A stretch of 42,508 bases of DNA from positions 1 through 42,508 of the IMG/VR virus record IMGVR_UViG_3300048929_000777; one strand, given 5' to 3'. The position numbers and the translations under genes were made by a program. Position 1 is the stretch's first letter. The number at the start of each line of letters is the position of its first letter. Of this stretch, positions 28,934 to 37,986 are shown in pieces. This DNA comes from a virus. The notes under the pieces were generated by a model. The model was given only the letters and a program-made list of their open reading frames with translations, was not told the DNA's origin and did no database searches.

Positions 28934-29676
28934 GTACGGATGCCGTTCCGATAGATACGCTGCCAGGCGACGTCCCACTGCCGCTCGAAGCGATCCAGCG
29001 CAACGCGTGTCACCGTATCGACCATGTGCATGTTTGACTCGGGCACGCGCGCAGACGGGACGAGGATGTAGAAGGGAATCACATCACGCGCCCGCTTATC
29101 GCTGGCAACGCGTGCAAGGATGGCCCACCGGCCATCCTTCATCTTTTGCTTGAAGAACACGAAGCCGCGGACGACACGCTGCCGCCCGTTGACCTGCTGA
29201 CCCTTGCGTCCGGTGTATAGGAAGCGCCCATCGGCTGCACCAAGTAGGTTCCGCGGGCGCAGCTCGTTGGGGATGGTGGTGGGTGCAAACTGCCGCAGGT
29301 ACTTCGTCGGGATGGCGATGAACTCACCGCCGGCGTGCTGCACTTTTTCGCCCCCGCTCTCCTGCCGCCCAAGATAATCCGGTGCGCCGGTAGAGCGATT
29401 GGCAGTGTCCGTGTGGACGTCGGCCTGGATTGGATACTCGTTGCTTCGCGCAGGCTTGATGCGGATGCCTTGCTCAGTCCACGAATTGCGCAGCTTGAAC
29501 GCGCCGCGGACATTACGCTTCACTTCTGCCTGCGCATCCTGTGCCACTCCGGTGAGCGCGGAGGCCAGAGCGAAGGGAATGGATCGCTGCTCAAGTTCAC
29601 GGCGCTGGGCGATGAAACCGCTCGCATCCACCTTGACCTGAAACGCCATGCCGTCAGATTCGCTCGGTTCCTGCAT
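28930..29676 (-). CDS. Minus-strand structural-looking phage protein
   Basis: ATG 29676 gives 248 aa; ATG 29649 (MAFQVKVDASGFIAQRRELE) is an equally plausible start. Segments such as LTGVAQDAQAEVKRNVRGAF, FIAIPTKYLRQFAPTT, GRQRVVRGFVFFKQKMKDGR and VIPFYILVPSARV look like tail-completion or minor-structural proteins of the HK97 gp10 or DUF6441 type; this is similarity of pattern only. It is reversed within the tail operon, converging with the tape measure gene (four-base overlap) and divergent from the SleB gene. Whether and when it is expressed is open. No terminator was found on its strand. Confidence 0.7.
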   Translation of the reverse strand: MQEPSESDGMAFQVKVDASGFIAQRRELEQRSIPFALASALTGVAQDAQAEVKRNVRGAFKLRNSWTEQGIRIKPARSNEYPIQADVHTDTANRSTGAPDYLGRQESGGEKVQHAGGEFIAIPTKYLRQFAPTTIPNELRPRNLLGAADGRFLYTGRKGQQVNGRQRVVRGFVFFKQKMKDGRWAILARVASDKRARDVIPFYILVPSARVPESNMHMVDTVTRVALDRFERQWDVAWQRIYRNGIRT

Positions 29677-29695
29677 TCAGAGCCAAAGTGCAGGC

Positions 29696-30148
29696 ATGAA
29701 GTTTCTGGAGTATTACGAGGGTTACGATCTGACCGCGCTCTGCCTATGGCGCGAAGCGCGCGGCGAGGGATTGATTGGCATGCAGGCCGTGGCCAATGTC
29801 ATCGCGAATCGCGCGGCGAAGCGCAAGACTTCATGTGACGACGAAGTAATGAAGCCGCTGCAGTTCTCCTCCATGACTGCCGCAGGTGACAAGCAGCTTC
29901 TTGTGTTCCCGCACGGTGGCGATGAGACGTGGCGGAAAGCGCAGCAGCTTGCCGCAGCCGCGAAGGCGCGGACGCTTATCGATCTGACCCATGGATCGAC
30001 GCTGTACTACGCGCCCAAGAGCATCGAGCACACGAAGCCATTCATGTTGCCTGGTGGTGCCGATGTGCCATTCCCCGCGAACTGGAACGCGCATGCCGTG
30101 GAGTATGCAACCACCATAGGCAATCACGTGTTCTTCCGCGAGGTGTAG
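29696..30148 (+). CDS. SleB-type cell wall hydrolase
   Basis: ATG 29696 gives 150 aa. The SleB/CwlJ signature ALCLWREARGEGLIGMQAVA carries the catalytic Glu (20), with VIANRAAKRK following. The middle has FSSMTAAGD and GSTLYYAPKSIEHTKPF, then a short end (GNHVFFREV). These enzymes are lytic transglycosylase-like and cut peptidoglycan. There is no signal peptide or membrane helix, so release would need a holin (the small membrane proteins at 40665-41220). Its position in the tail cluster also allows a virion-associated hydrolase. Confidence 0.85.
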   Translation: MKFLEYYEGYDLTALCLWREARGEGLIGMQAVANVIANRAAKRKTSCDDEVMKPLQFSSMTAAGDKQLLVFPHGGDETWRKAQQLAAAAKARTLIDLTHGSTLYYAPKSIEHTKPFMLPGGADVPFPANWNAHAVEYATTIGNHVFFREV

Positions 30149-30151
30149 CGC

Positions 30152-30517
30152 GTGGCCTACGAAACCTTCCCGGACCTGTATAAAGCGCCGGACATCTCCA
30201 TGAAGGAGACGTTTGACGACCCCGGCATCAAGGACAAGATGGAAGACGGAGCCGTCGCCACGCGCCCGCGATACACGCGCATGCGTAAGACGCTGAAGGT
30301 GACCTATAGCCTTCTGACGCCGGAAGCCCGACGCATCCTGATTCAGTTCATGCGGTGTGTGGGAAGCTGGCAGCCGTTCTACTTCATCGACAACCGCGAC
30401 GACGCCAACCCTGAGACGTTGACGGTGCGCTTTACGAAGCTGCCGGAGATCAGTGACGACAAGTGGGCTGGTGGCAGTAAGCGATTCAAGGCAGACATGG
30501 AGCTGACCGAGATATGA
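30152..30517 (+). CDS. Minor tail protein, gpM-like
   Basis: GTG 30152 gives VAYETFPDLYKAPDISMKET. The 121 aa, the final E-L-T-E-I strand and FKADMEL are in the gpM style, and it occupies the M place just before the L-like gene, which it overlaps by four bases (ATGA). YTRMRKTLKVTYSLLTPEAR and FYFIDNRDDANPETLTVRFT are the recognisable parts. It is expected at the tail tip. Confidence 0.75.
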   Translation: MAYETFPDLYKAPDISMKETFDDPGIKDKMEDGAVATRPRYTRMRKTLKVTYSLLTPEARRILIQFMRCVGSWQPFYFIDNRDDANPETLTVRFTKLPEISDDKWAGGSKRFKADMELTEI

Positions 30518-31164
30518 GTCAGCCCCTTTCCATCTCTGTTGCGTCATCCATTGAGAAATCAAAGCTGGCCAGCAATGTGCCGTGGCTGGCCGTGGCCAAG
30601 ATTGTGTGGCCGGACAACTCAGTGCTGCGCCTGGTCCGCAATATCGACCCAATCACTTTCGATTGCGGTGACGGCGACGGCCCACAGGAATACACCCCGT
30701 TCGCATGGGAGTTTGCGGAGCTGCAGGAAAACTCCGACGGTTCGGTGCCTTCATGGGCTGTGAAGGTGTCGAATGTGAATCGCGCCGTGGAATCGCTGCT
30801 GGAAGAGTACGGCGGTGGCGTGGGCGGTTCCGTGACCATCTACGTGGTCAACGGTAAGAAGCTGCACCGCGAGCCGGATCTTGAGTTGCCATTCGACATC
30901 ACCGGCTGTACCTCGGACGCGCAGTGGGTGACATTCACGCTTGGCGCGCAGTCCCCGTTCCGCATCATGTTTGGCCGTCACCCGTATTCCGCGGATAGCT
31001 GCATCTGGCGGTATAAGTCTCAGCAGTGTGGTTATACCGGCACGCTGCCAACGTGCTCATTCCGCCTCGGCGGAAGCAATGGATGCCGCGCGCACAGCAA
31101 TCAACTGCGCTTCGGTGCATTTCCTGGTATTGACTCCAACGGTTTGAGGGCGGTGACACGATGA
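30514..31164 (+). CDS. Minor tail protein, gpL-like with four-Cys motif
   Basis: The 216 aa match lambda gpL. The last third carries four cysteines (about 163, 172, 181 and 191: SCIWRYKSQQCGYTG, TCSFRLGG, NGCRAHSN) and ends in RFGAFPGI. In lambda gpL the cysteines hold an iron-sulphur cluster. The N-terminal beta domain (VPWLAVAKIVWPDNSVLRLV) joins the tail tip hub. Start overlaps the M-like stop, and the stop overlaps the next ATG. Confidence 0.85.
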   Translation: MSQPLSISVASSIEKSKLASNVPWLAVAKIVWPDNSVLRLVRNIDPITFDCGDGDGPQEYTPFAWEFAELQENSDGSVPSWAVKVSNVNRAVESLLEEYGGGVGGSVTIYVVNGKKLHREPDLELPFDITGCTSDAQWVTFTLGAQSPFRIMFGRHPYSADSCIWRYKSQQCGYTGTLPTCSFRLGGSNGCRAHSNQLRFGAFPGIDSNGLRAVTR

Positions 31165-31361
31165 GCGTGTATGTTGCAAGGCACATCCGTGTAACCCTCC
31201 GCTTGCCGGTAATTCTCTTGAAGATGACGTGGGTATGCCTTCGATGCGGAGCATGCGCCTGCGAGTGGTGGCGCTGGATGAATTGGCAGTGCCGAGTGGC
31301 CCTTCTTCCGGACGATGAATTTGAAAGGCTGATGTTGATGCTGGCGGACCTGCGAACGTGA
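31161..31361 (+). CDS. Cys/Trp-rich small protein (66 aa)
   Basis: It starts in an ATGA overlap with the L-like gene and ends overlapping the next GTG, so it is inside the tail operon. VCLRCGACACEWWRWMNWQC holds five Cys and five Trp within 20 residues; the first part is a hydrophobic, basic helix (HIRVTLRLPVILLKM). A metal-binding or membrane-active peptide is possible. It has no counterpart that I know in lambda, where K directly follows L. Confidence 0.55.
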   Translation: MSVYVARHIRVTLRLPVILLKMTWVCLRCGACACEWWRWMNWQCRVALLPDDEFERLMLMLADLRT

Positions 31362-31723
31362 AGTACCGCGATCTCATCGGCGCACTGTACACGCTGGGCG
31401 GACGTGGACCCGAATATGACTGCGCCAGCCTCGCAATTGAGCTACAGCGACGGCAGGGTTTTGCGATGGAGATACCGCCATCGCCTAATGCGGAGAGTGC
31501 GCAGCTTCGCACCATGCGTGTGATTCTGCGCGGAGCGTGGCGAGAGATACAGAATCCGCTGCGCGGCTGCTTGGTGTTCTTTCCGACCGAGGCCCATGTG
31601 GGAACTATGCTTGACGGCTTCCGTTTCCTGCATACGACAAGCGAAGTAGGACACGCGCACATCGACACGTTAGAGTCTCCGCTTTGGCGCACAAAGCGCC
31701 GCGCATTCTACGTTCCAGCGTAG
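31358..31723 (+). CDS. NlpC/P60 tail peptidase, gpK-like
   Basis: GTG 31358 (GTGA overlap) gives 121 aa. The NlpC/P60 signs are Cys22 in EYDCASLAIE and His80 in TEAHVGTMLDG. It has no N-terminal MPN domain, unlike lambda gpK, and is about half the length. It likely cuts peptidoglycan peptides during DNA injection or trims the tail tip. Its place before the J-like gene supports this. Confidence 0.8.
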   Translation: MKYRDLIGALYTLGGRGPEYDCASLAIELQRRQGFAMEIPPSPNAESAQLRTMRVILRGAWREIQNPLRGCLVFFPTEAHVGTMLDGFRFLHTTSEVGHAHIDTLESPLWRTKRRAFYVPA

Positions 31724-31724
31724 G

Positions 31725-34337
31725 ATGCTGACCGTCTGCGAGAACCCATTCAATCTGCAAAGAGACCAGCGCGCGATTGCGCTGCTTCCCGCCGAGACAG
31801 TCGGCGAAGCACTGGAGCGTGAAGGGCTGGATGGCCGCTATGTGCTGTCGTGCAACGGAGAACTGTTGCCGCCTGAGCGTGCGCTTGCGTATGTGCCGCA
31901 GGATGGCGACGACTTGCAGGCTGTTCCGCTGCTGGAGAACAGTACGCTAAAGTCTCTGGCGATGATTGGCGTCACTCTACTTGCGGCTGCCGTGACCTAT
32001 GGCGCTTCCTTCACAATCGCTGGAACCACCTTTGGATTCACTGGACTAGGCCTTAGTCAGACTGCATCCGCGATTGCTTTCAGTGCTGCGACAATTGGCG
32101 GCCAGATTGCAGTAAATGCAATCGCCTCACTCTTCCAGAACAAGCCAGGAGGCGGTAACTATGGTGTCCTTGGTCCCGTAACAACTGCACGCTCGGGCTT
32201 GCCGATCCCAAAGGGCTACGGAACCATCCGTACCGCCTCAAACATCGTGGAATCTTGGATCGACATCATGGGTGATAACGGAGATCAGCACGACGTGGAT
32301 GATGGTGCAGATAGGATTGGACGCCAGTACATCAATGTCCGTTGCAATTTCGGACTCGGTCCGGGGCGGTCGCTAACGGATCTCCGCATCAACGATCAGG
32401 ACATAGCCAACTATGCAGATGTGGCTTATTGCATCCTGTACGGAACGAATGACCAGGCACCGGTGACGGCCGACGACTCGCGTTGGGTGGTGCTGAACCG
32501 TACGAACTATGGGACCACGCAGAATGACTACCCCACCACGGACTTCAACACAATCAATAACAATTATCCCAAGGGGCAGCGTGTGCGTGCGGCAAGCGCG
32601 GGCGTGGTTCTTCCGGGACAGCGCTCTGATACGCAAAAGCTGACGGTCTACGTCACCTTTCCGCAAGGGGTGTGGCGCCTTGACGACAACAACGTTATTA
32701 AGCGTGCTGCTATCGACTACGACGTGTACTACCGCGTGGCTGGCAGCGGCGATGCCGGATGGGTACGCGTGCTGCCCACCTCGAACGACTACACCGGCTC
32801 CACGCACTACTACTACAACATCCGGCAGACACTGCTGCGACAGGCGACCATAATTGATGGCCTGACGCCGGGTAAGTATGACGTGAAGGTGGTGAAGAAC
32901 GGCAGCGGAGCCGTGCATAATCCGCTGGACCACTTCGAGCACGAGAGTAACAAATGGGGCGACCAGATGTGGGTCGAGAGCGTGCAGGAGACGAGTTACA
33001 CCACACTTGCTTATCCAAACATGATCCAGGTGTGCCTGCGCATCATGGCCTCAGATCAGTTGGCCGGCGCGGACTTAAATCTGACGGCGGTTATTGACTA
33101 CGGCTTAAGGAGTGAGTTGCCAGCGGAACTCGCGGAGCTTTCCGAAGACACGCCCGCTGCTGTTGTGTACGACATACTCCACGATCCTGTGATGGGCGCT
33201 GACATTGACGACGACCGTATCGACCTGAATTTCCTCTCACAGTGGGCCACGCTGACGCAGACGATGGTGGACGATGGCGACGGTGGTACGCAGAAGTTGG
33301 CCGTCTTCAATGGCGTGTTCGACCAGAGCGGGCAAAGCGTATGGGACGTATTGCAGACCATCGGTGTGATGTCTCGTGCGAACCTGCAGCGCGTGGGCAC
33401 CAAGATTACTGGATGGCTGGACCAGGACGACGACCCTGTGCAGATGTTCCATATGGGCAACATGCTTGCGGATAGCTACTCCAAGACCTACCTAAATCTT
33501 GAGGATCGTGCGCAGGAGGTAGCTGTTACATTCGCTGACGCCGACGATGACTACCGCACACGCAACCCACTTCGAGTCATCGCGGACACCGACGAGAACT
33601 CGTCCGAAGCGTTGAAGAAGACTGACATAAACCTGCTGGGCTGCACGAGCCGTGCGCAGGCTTGGTATTGGGCCGTGCTTCGTCTGCGTGAGCTTGAAAC
33701 GCTGCTGCGTACGCATACGTGGAAGTCGAACACGCAGGCGATACGGTGTCGCACGGGGAACATCGTAAAGCTGCAACATGACGTTCCGCAGTGGGGATTC
33801 GGAGGCTTGCTCCAAGAGGGAAGCACGGCATTGTCGCTGGTGTTGGAAGCGAATGACTATCCCGATCCGGTCACCGAGACGTGCAATGTCGTTGTGATGC
33901 ATCCGGCCTTGCAGCGCGCGGCCATTAGCATCACGGCCATCAGCGGAAAAGTGCTAACAGTGTCCGGATATGACGGGACGACTCCGGTAAAGCGGCTGTT
34001 ACAAGGCGGCGCCGACGTGGCCGTGACGGCCGTCAATGCCACAACGCTGACCGTAGATTCTTCCGATGGACTCGCCGGAGGATCTGCTGCTCTTTGGGAT
34101 TTGGATGTGATGGAGACGCGGTCTGTGACTGCGCTAAGCGGCAACGTCGCCACGTTGGCATCGCCCTTGTCTGTCGTGCCGCAGGCGCTCGATACGGGTT
34201 ACATCTATCAATCCACGACGAAGCAATCGAAGCTCGTCCGTATCAAGCAGGTTCGCCGCATGCCTGGTGAGAAAAGCCAGATCACAGCCGTCGACTATGA
34301 CCCGACGGTATACGACATACCTGCGCCGGTGCTGTAA
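31725..34337 (+). CDS. Tail tip protein, gpI-like start fused to gpJ-like
   Basis: The 870 aa begin with a gpI/ubiquitin-like part (VCENPFNLQRDQRAIALLPA, CNGELLPPERALAYVPQDGD, DLQAVPLLE), then a Gly/Ala-rich hydrophobic segment (about 85-140). Next come the J-type blocks GPVTTARSGLPIPKGYGTIR, YINVRCNFGLGPGRSLTDLR, AAVVYDILHDPVMGAD and the C-terminal QVRRMPGEKSQITAVDYDP. It forms the central tip hub, and its C-terminal half may contact the host receptor. It is shorter than lambda J (1132 aa), with the receptor-binding end reduced; the next genes probably complete it. Confidence 0.88.
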   Translation: MLTVCENPFNLQRDQRAIALLPAETVGEALEREGLDGRYVLSCNGELLPPERALAYVPQDGDDLQAVPLLENSTLKSLAMIGVTLLAAAVTYGASFTIAGTTFGFTGLGLSQTASAIAFSAATIGGQIAVNAIASLFQNKPGGGNYGVLGPVTTARSGLPIPKGYGTIRTASNIVESWIDIMGDNGDQHDVDDGADRIGRQYINVRCNFGLGPGRSLTDLRINDQDIANYADVAYCILYGTNDQAPVTADDSRWVVLNRTNYGTTQNDYPTTDFNTINNNYPKGQRVRAASAGVVLPGQRSDTQKLTVYVTFPQGVWRLDDNNVIKRAAIDYDVYYRVAGSGDAGWVRVLPTSNDYTGSTHYYYNIRQTLLRQATIIDGLTPGKYDVKVVKNGSGAVHNPLDHFEHESNKWGDQMWVESVQETSYTTLAYPNMIQVCLRIMASDQLAGADLNLTAVIDYGLRSELPAELAELSEDTPAAVVYDILHDPVMGADIDDDRIDLNFLSQWATLTQTMVDDGDGGTQKLAVFNGVFDQSGQSVWDVLQTIGVMSRANLQRVGTKITGWLDQDDDPVQMFHMGNMLADSYSKTYLNLEDRAQEVAVTFADADDDYRTRNPLRVIADTDENSSEALKKTDINLLGCTSRAQAWYWAVLRLRELETLLRTHTWKSNTQAIRCRTGNIVKLQHDVPQWGFGGLLQEGSTALSLVLEANDYPDPVTETCNVVVMHPALQRAAISITAISGKVLTVSGYDGTTPVKRLLQGGADVAVTAVNATTLTVDSSDGLAGGSAALWDLDVMETRSVTALSGNVATLASPLSVVPQALDTGYIYQSTTKQSKLVRIKQVRRMPGEKSQITAVDYDPTVYDIPAPVL

Positions 34338-34346
34338 GGAGAGACG

Positions 34347-35024
34347 ATGCCAACGCCCACCCTGACCATCACGATCTCTCCCTCATCCGCTCCGCAGGAT
34401 TCTGCCGTCTTCGCGATCACGTGGGACTTGGAGGACTACGGCTCCGTCACCGGAGGAACGCTGCAGGCGCAGCTCGACGGAGCCAACGTTGGGTTGCCGA
34501 CAAACTTCGGCATCAATAAGACCTTCTCTGTCGCGCTTCCAAACACGACATCCGTAGGCAGTCACGCCATTGTCGTGCAGTTCTCTGGAGACCCCTCCTT
34601 TGGGGTTTCTCCTGCTACATCCAACTCTGTATCAATCACGGTGACATCCGGTGGCGGTGGCGGCGGAGGAGGATCATCCACTGGACCGCAAGCGCTCGTG
34701 CGCGTGGTGTGTTCATCGGCAGCGGGAACTGTACTAACCCGCACGCAGATTGAAAACGGAGAGCTTCCAGACCGTGCCTATCAGGTATCGTCATTAACCA
34801 TTGACGCCGCTGGCGGCGGCTACGATGGCTTCTCCAAAGGCACGCTCACGGGAACTGTGGGGGGAACTGCAACGCGCCAAGACCTCACGCTTACGGTAGA
34901 CGGAGACGGAGCGGTGACAGCGGTATCTGGATATGACTCATCTACGCTTTGGGATGCTCCTCCACGTGTCACGCTGACACGTTGGGATGGCTCAGGAAGC
35001 GGCGCTAATTTCCTCGGATACTGA
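34347..35024 (+). CDS. Ig-like tail-tip accessory protein
   Basis: The 225 aa fall into two parts. Residues 1-100 are an Ig-like beta-sandwich (LTITISPSSAPQDSAVFAIT to ATSNSVSITVTSG). An eight-Gly linker follows, then a second beta-rich domain (LVRVVCSSAAGTVL, LTIDAAGGGYDGF, RVTLTRWDGSGSG). No export signal is seen, unlike its downstream neighbours. It starts nine bases past the J-like gene behind AGGAGAG. Ig-like modules on phage tails commonly give weak adhesion to cell-surface sugars. Confidence 0.7.
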   Translation: MPTPTLTITISPSSAPQDSAVFAITWDLEDYGSVTGGTLQAQLDGANVGLPTNFGINKTFSVALPNTTSVGSHAIVVQFSGDPSFGVSPATSNSVSITVTSGGGGGGGGSSTGPQALVRVVCSSAAGTVLTRTQIENGELPDRAYQVSSLTIDAAGGGYDGFSKGTLTGTVGGTATRQDLTLTVDGDGAVTAVSGYDSSTLWDAPPRVTLTRWDGSGSGANFLGY

Positions 35025-35045
35025 TGGCTGCGGTAAGCAGAGAGC

Positions 35046-37502
35046 ATGAAGCGTGTTCTCCTCGCCGTCGCCCTCTTGTTCGCGTCTGTTGCATTTGCTC
35101 AGGTCCCGCCGCGCGTAACCCTCACCGCGTCGAACGTGCTGGACAGTGGTGGCAGCGCTCCGTTGATGTCCGGCAAGCTTTGCTTTGTGACTACGGATGC
35201 GAACGACAAGCCAATGGGGTATCGCGTCGGTAGCGGTTCGGGGCAGACATCGGCATCGCCCGACCAGGCGCCGTGCGCAACTGTCACTAATGGAGTTATA
35301 TCGCCAATCCAGATCATTAATAGTGCGGCGTCCAGCCCCCTTAATGCATGCATTCGCGTCGTGACCAAGAATGAAAAGGACATCGAGATACGCCGCAGCA
35401 AGTGCGTGCAGACCGGTACCGCTGATACCCTCTTATCATGGTGTGCGGTTTCTGGAGGTGTTGTTGCATGCAACTGGGACAAGTATCCGATTGGCACAAT
35501 CCCTGTACCCCTAGTGCAGCTGGGGCCACCGGGGCCGCAAGGCAACAATGGCGCTGACGGAACGAACGGTCTCAATGGGTGCATGGTTGGCGGTTCATGC
35601 GCGTCTGTTATTGGTGGGTACTTTGGCCAGTATGACGCCTTTGGAGACTCGATCACGCAAGGTGTACAGTCTTCGACATACAACACCTATTCCGAATGCC
35701 CACATGCAGGCTCGGGTACATGCTATGTGGCACAGCTCGCCTCGGTTGTCGGTGTTCCTGTAACCAACCATGGTATTGGTGGCGACGAAGCTGCCGATCA
35801 GCAGATTAAGGTTTACAGCACATCGTTCTCGACCACGAATCATCAGTTGGTGACGTACCAGATTGGGACGAACGATGGCGGCCAGTATTTTACAAACCTC
35901 AATGGCCTGAATATGTTTCGTAATCTGCATGCCGCCACCATCGCATATATCGCCACGGCCGGGCCGAACCAGTATCGCCTCGCCGATAATCCCAACTGCA
36001 CCTTTAGTGGGTCGTGGGCCTCCAGCACGTATTCTTCGATAGGCAAGATGACTACGCATCCCGGAGATTCCGTAACCTGCTCAAACCTGAACGGAGATGC
36101 GTTGTACGCAGCTGTCACAATGATTGATGGCAACCATACTGCGCAGTTCACGGTTGGCGTTGACGGAAGCGGAGCTCAGCCAATTGCATGGCCTTATGGT
36201 GATGGCTACGGAACCTTGCCGATCATCACCGGCCACGGCGTTACCTATGGCGATCAGCTTATCCGTATTCCGACCTCGTTCGGCAGTCACTCGATTACGA
36301 TCACAATGGTCACGGGATCGTCTGGCACGCTGAATGTAAATTGGGTGGCTGGCAACGGACAGACCAATTTTGCAGGCGCACCGACCCTTTTGGTGGCTGG
36401 TCCGATCATGAGTTCCACGGTTCCATCTGGCGACCCAAACGTCAACTATAAGCGTGCGGTGTATTCAGAGGTCGTCCATGCGAATGCGGATTTGCTGCAG
36501 CAGGACGGCCTTCGTATTGCCTATATGGCCGCAAACAAGGCGATGGATGCAAGCCTGGATGACCTTGCAGATGGTACACACCCTAACGATCCAGGATACG
36601 CACACCTTGCAAATGGGTATCTTGCCACCCTCTTATCGGTTTTCAAGCAGGGAATCCGCCACAGCGGCGGCCTCTACGTATCCGGCATGGACCAAGAGGG
36701 CGGCGGCGGTGCAGGCTCACACACGGATTATGACTCTTTGCGTGGCGTCGTGACACATCGCGCAATCGCGCAATCAGCCGCGGGTGATACGCAGCCCTAT
36801 GGCACGGAGCGGTGGTCGCTGTGCCAGTACAACGAGTACGCTCTGCCGGATGTAATCGGCGGAAACACTGATATTGCCTGCCTGCGCGAACTGACGTTGG
36901 ATGAATCAGGTGTCATCGTGGGGCCAGTTCCATCGACTTCCCGCTCTGGACAGTCTTTCCAACTCAATTTCGCTAACCCTGCGCACTACCCGAGTGACAT
37001 CCGCGATCTAAATGCAAACAACTATATCCAGCGCCGGGTGCTGTGGTACGGCAACGACGGCGTGCAGGACTACATGTGTTTTGGTATCCCTGGGCCATAT
37101 GGAGGCACTGGTGCAGAGGGGACAACATGTAGGTTGAAGGTTGGCACCATTGCAAATGTCACTCCAGAGCCCTTGTTTGTGGATATTCCTTCTTCGAGCA
37201 CGGGCACCAATTACGAGCTTGGAAGCTATACGCAGCCTGGACTTGCTACCGGCAATGCGAATGGCTTTCAGGTGGGAGTTGGGCGAAGTGTTCCATTTAA
37301 TTCTGCAGTTGTGGGTTTCCATTACGCCGGAGCGGGAAGTCATAGCAATACCGCGACGTTGGGGCTGTTTGGCACTCCTGCCGTGACTGTTGACGGGGAC
37401 GGCAACGTGACAACCCCTCATGGGTTCACTGGAACTAAGACGGCTGGCACGTGCGTGCTGACGATCTCCAGCGGAATTATCACTGACGTTTCTGGTTGCT
37501 GA
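35046..37502 (+). CDS. Exported SGNH/GDSL hydrolase with collagen-like part
   Basis: Residues 1-18 are a clear signal peptide (MKRVLLAVALLFASVAFA-Q). A beta-rich region follows, then a short collagen-like tract (GPPGPQGNNGADGTNG, about 159-175). The SGNH blocks are FGDSITQG (Ser about 201), NHGIGGDEA, IGTNDGG (about 273) and DGTHPNDPGYAH (Asp about 509, His about 512). An inserted beta-sandwich (about 315-455) lies between the third and last blocks. The C-terminal 270 residues are fibre-like, ending ITDVSGC. SGNH esterases remove acetyl or acyl groups from polysaccharides. Position and collagen tract say tail fibre; the export signal says secreted. This conflict is the main point. Confidence 0.82.
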   Translation: MKRVLLAVALLFASVAFAQVPPRVTLTASNVLDSGGSAPLMSGKLCFVTTDANDKPMGYRVGSGSGQTSASPDQAPCATVTNGVISPIQIINSAASSPLNACIRVVTKNEKDIEIRRSKCVQTGTADTLLSWCAVSGGVVACNWDKYPIGTIPVPLVQLGPPGPQGNNGADGTNGLNGCMVGGSCASVIGGYFGQYDAFGDSITQGVQSSTYNTYSECPHAGSGTCYVAQLASVVGVPVTNHGIGGDEAADQQIKVYSTSFSTTNHQLVTYQIGTNDGGQYFTNLNGLNMFRNLHAATIAYIATAGPNQYRLADNPNCTFSGSWASSTYSSIGKMTTHPGDSVTCSNLNGDALYAAVTMIDGNHTAQFTVGVDGSGAQPIAWPYGDGYGTLPIITGHGVTYGDQLIRIPTSFGSHSITITMVTGSSGTLNVNWVAGNGQTNFAGAPTLLVAGPIMSSTVPSGDPNVNYKRAVYSEVVHANADLLQQDGLRIAYMAANKAMDASLDDLADGTHPNDPGYAHLANGYLATLLSVFKQGIRHSGGLYVSGMDQEGGGGAGSHTDYDSLRGVVTHRAIAQSAAGDTQPYGTERWSLCQYNEYALPDVIGGNTDIACLRELTLDESGVIVGPVPSTSRSGQSFQLNFANPAHYPSDIRDLNANNYIQRRVLWYGNDGVQDYMCFGIPGPYGGTGAEGTTCRLKVGTIANVTPEPLFVDIPSSSTGTNYELGSYTQPGLATGNANGFQVGVGRSVPFNSAVVGFHYAGAGSHSNTATLGLFGTPAVTVDGDGNVTTPHGFTGTKTAGTCVLTISSGIITDVSGC

Positions 37503-37548
37503 AGCACGGCAAATTGCCATGATCCGGCTGGACATTCCATAACAGCGC

Positions 37549-37986
37549 ATGAGAATTTTTCGTGCGCTGTTTGCTTTGGTGTTGTGGTTCCCGGTTGTGG
37601 GTGCCGCGCATGCGCAGTTTCCCGGCTGCGATCAGGCGAAACCGCTGACCATCACATCGCCCATCACCGCGAGCGGATTGACGAAGCTGGTGACGAACAA
37701 CCGCCTGCCGAACGGCAGTATCAAGGTATGCTCGTACACCATTCAGGTGCGTACCTCTGCGTCTGCGGCTAACTTCCAGCTCGTCGCCGGTACCGGCACG
37801 GCATGTGAGGTGAATACGACGCCGCTGCAGTCAGCCATCGTGGTCCCCGCTTCGGATGAGCGCTCCATCGGTGCAGGGAAGGGGCCGCTGCCTCAGTATG
37901 ACTTGCCGTCCGGCTACGACCTTTGCATCAACCTGAGTGCCGCCGTGTCCTCGGCAGTTGTTGGAGGCACCTATGCGATTTACTAA
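37549..37986 (+). CDS. Exported hypothetical protein between SGNH genes
   Basis: The 145 aa start with a signal peptide (MRIFRALFALVLWFPVVGAA, then HAQ cleavage). The mature part is beta-rich, with four cysteines (GCDQ, VCSYTI, ACEV, LCINL) that could form two disulphides; it ends GGTYAIY. I do not recognise the family. It overlaps the next gene by 14 bases, so both are likely made together. It may be a chaperone or a surface partner of the flanking SGNH proteins. Confidence 0.65.
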   Translation: MRIFRALFALVLWFPVVGAAHAQFPGCDQAKPLTITSPITASGLTKLVTNNRLPNGSIKVCSYTIQVRTSASAANFQLVAGTGTACEVNTTPLQSAIVVPASDERSIGAGKGPLPQYDLPSGYDLCINLSAAVSSAVVGGTYAIY

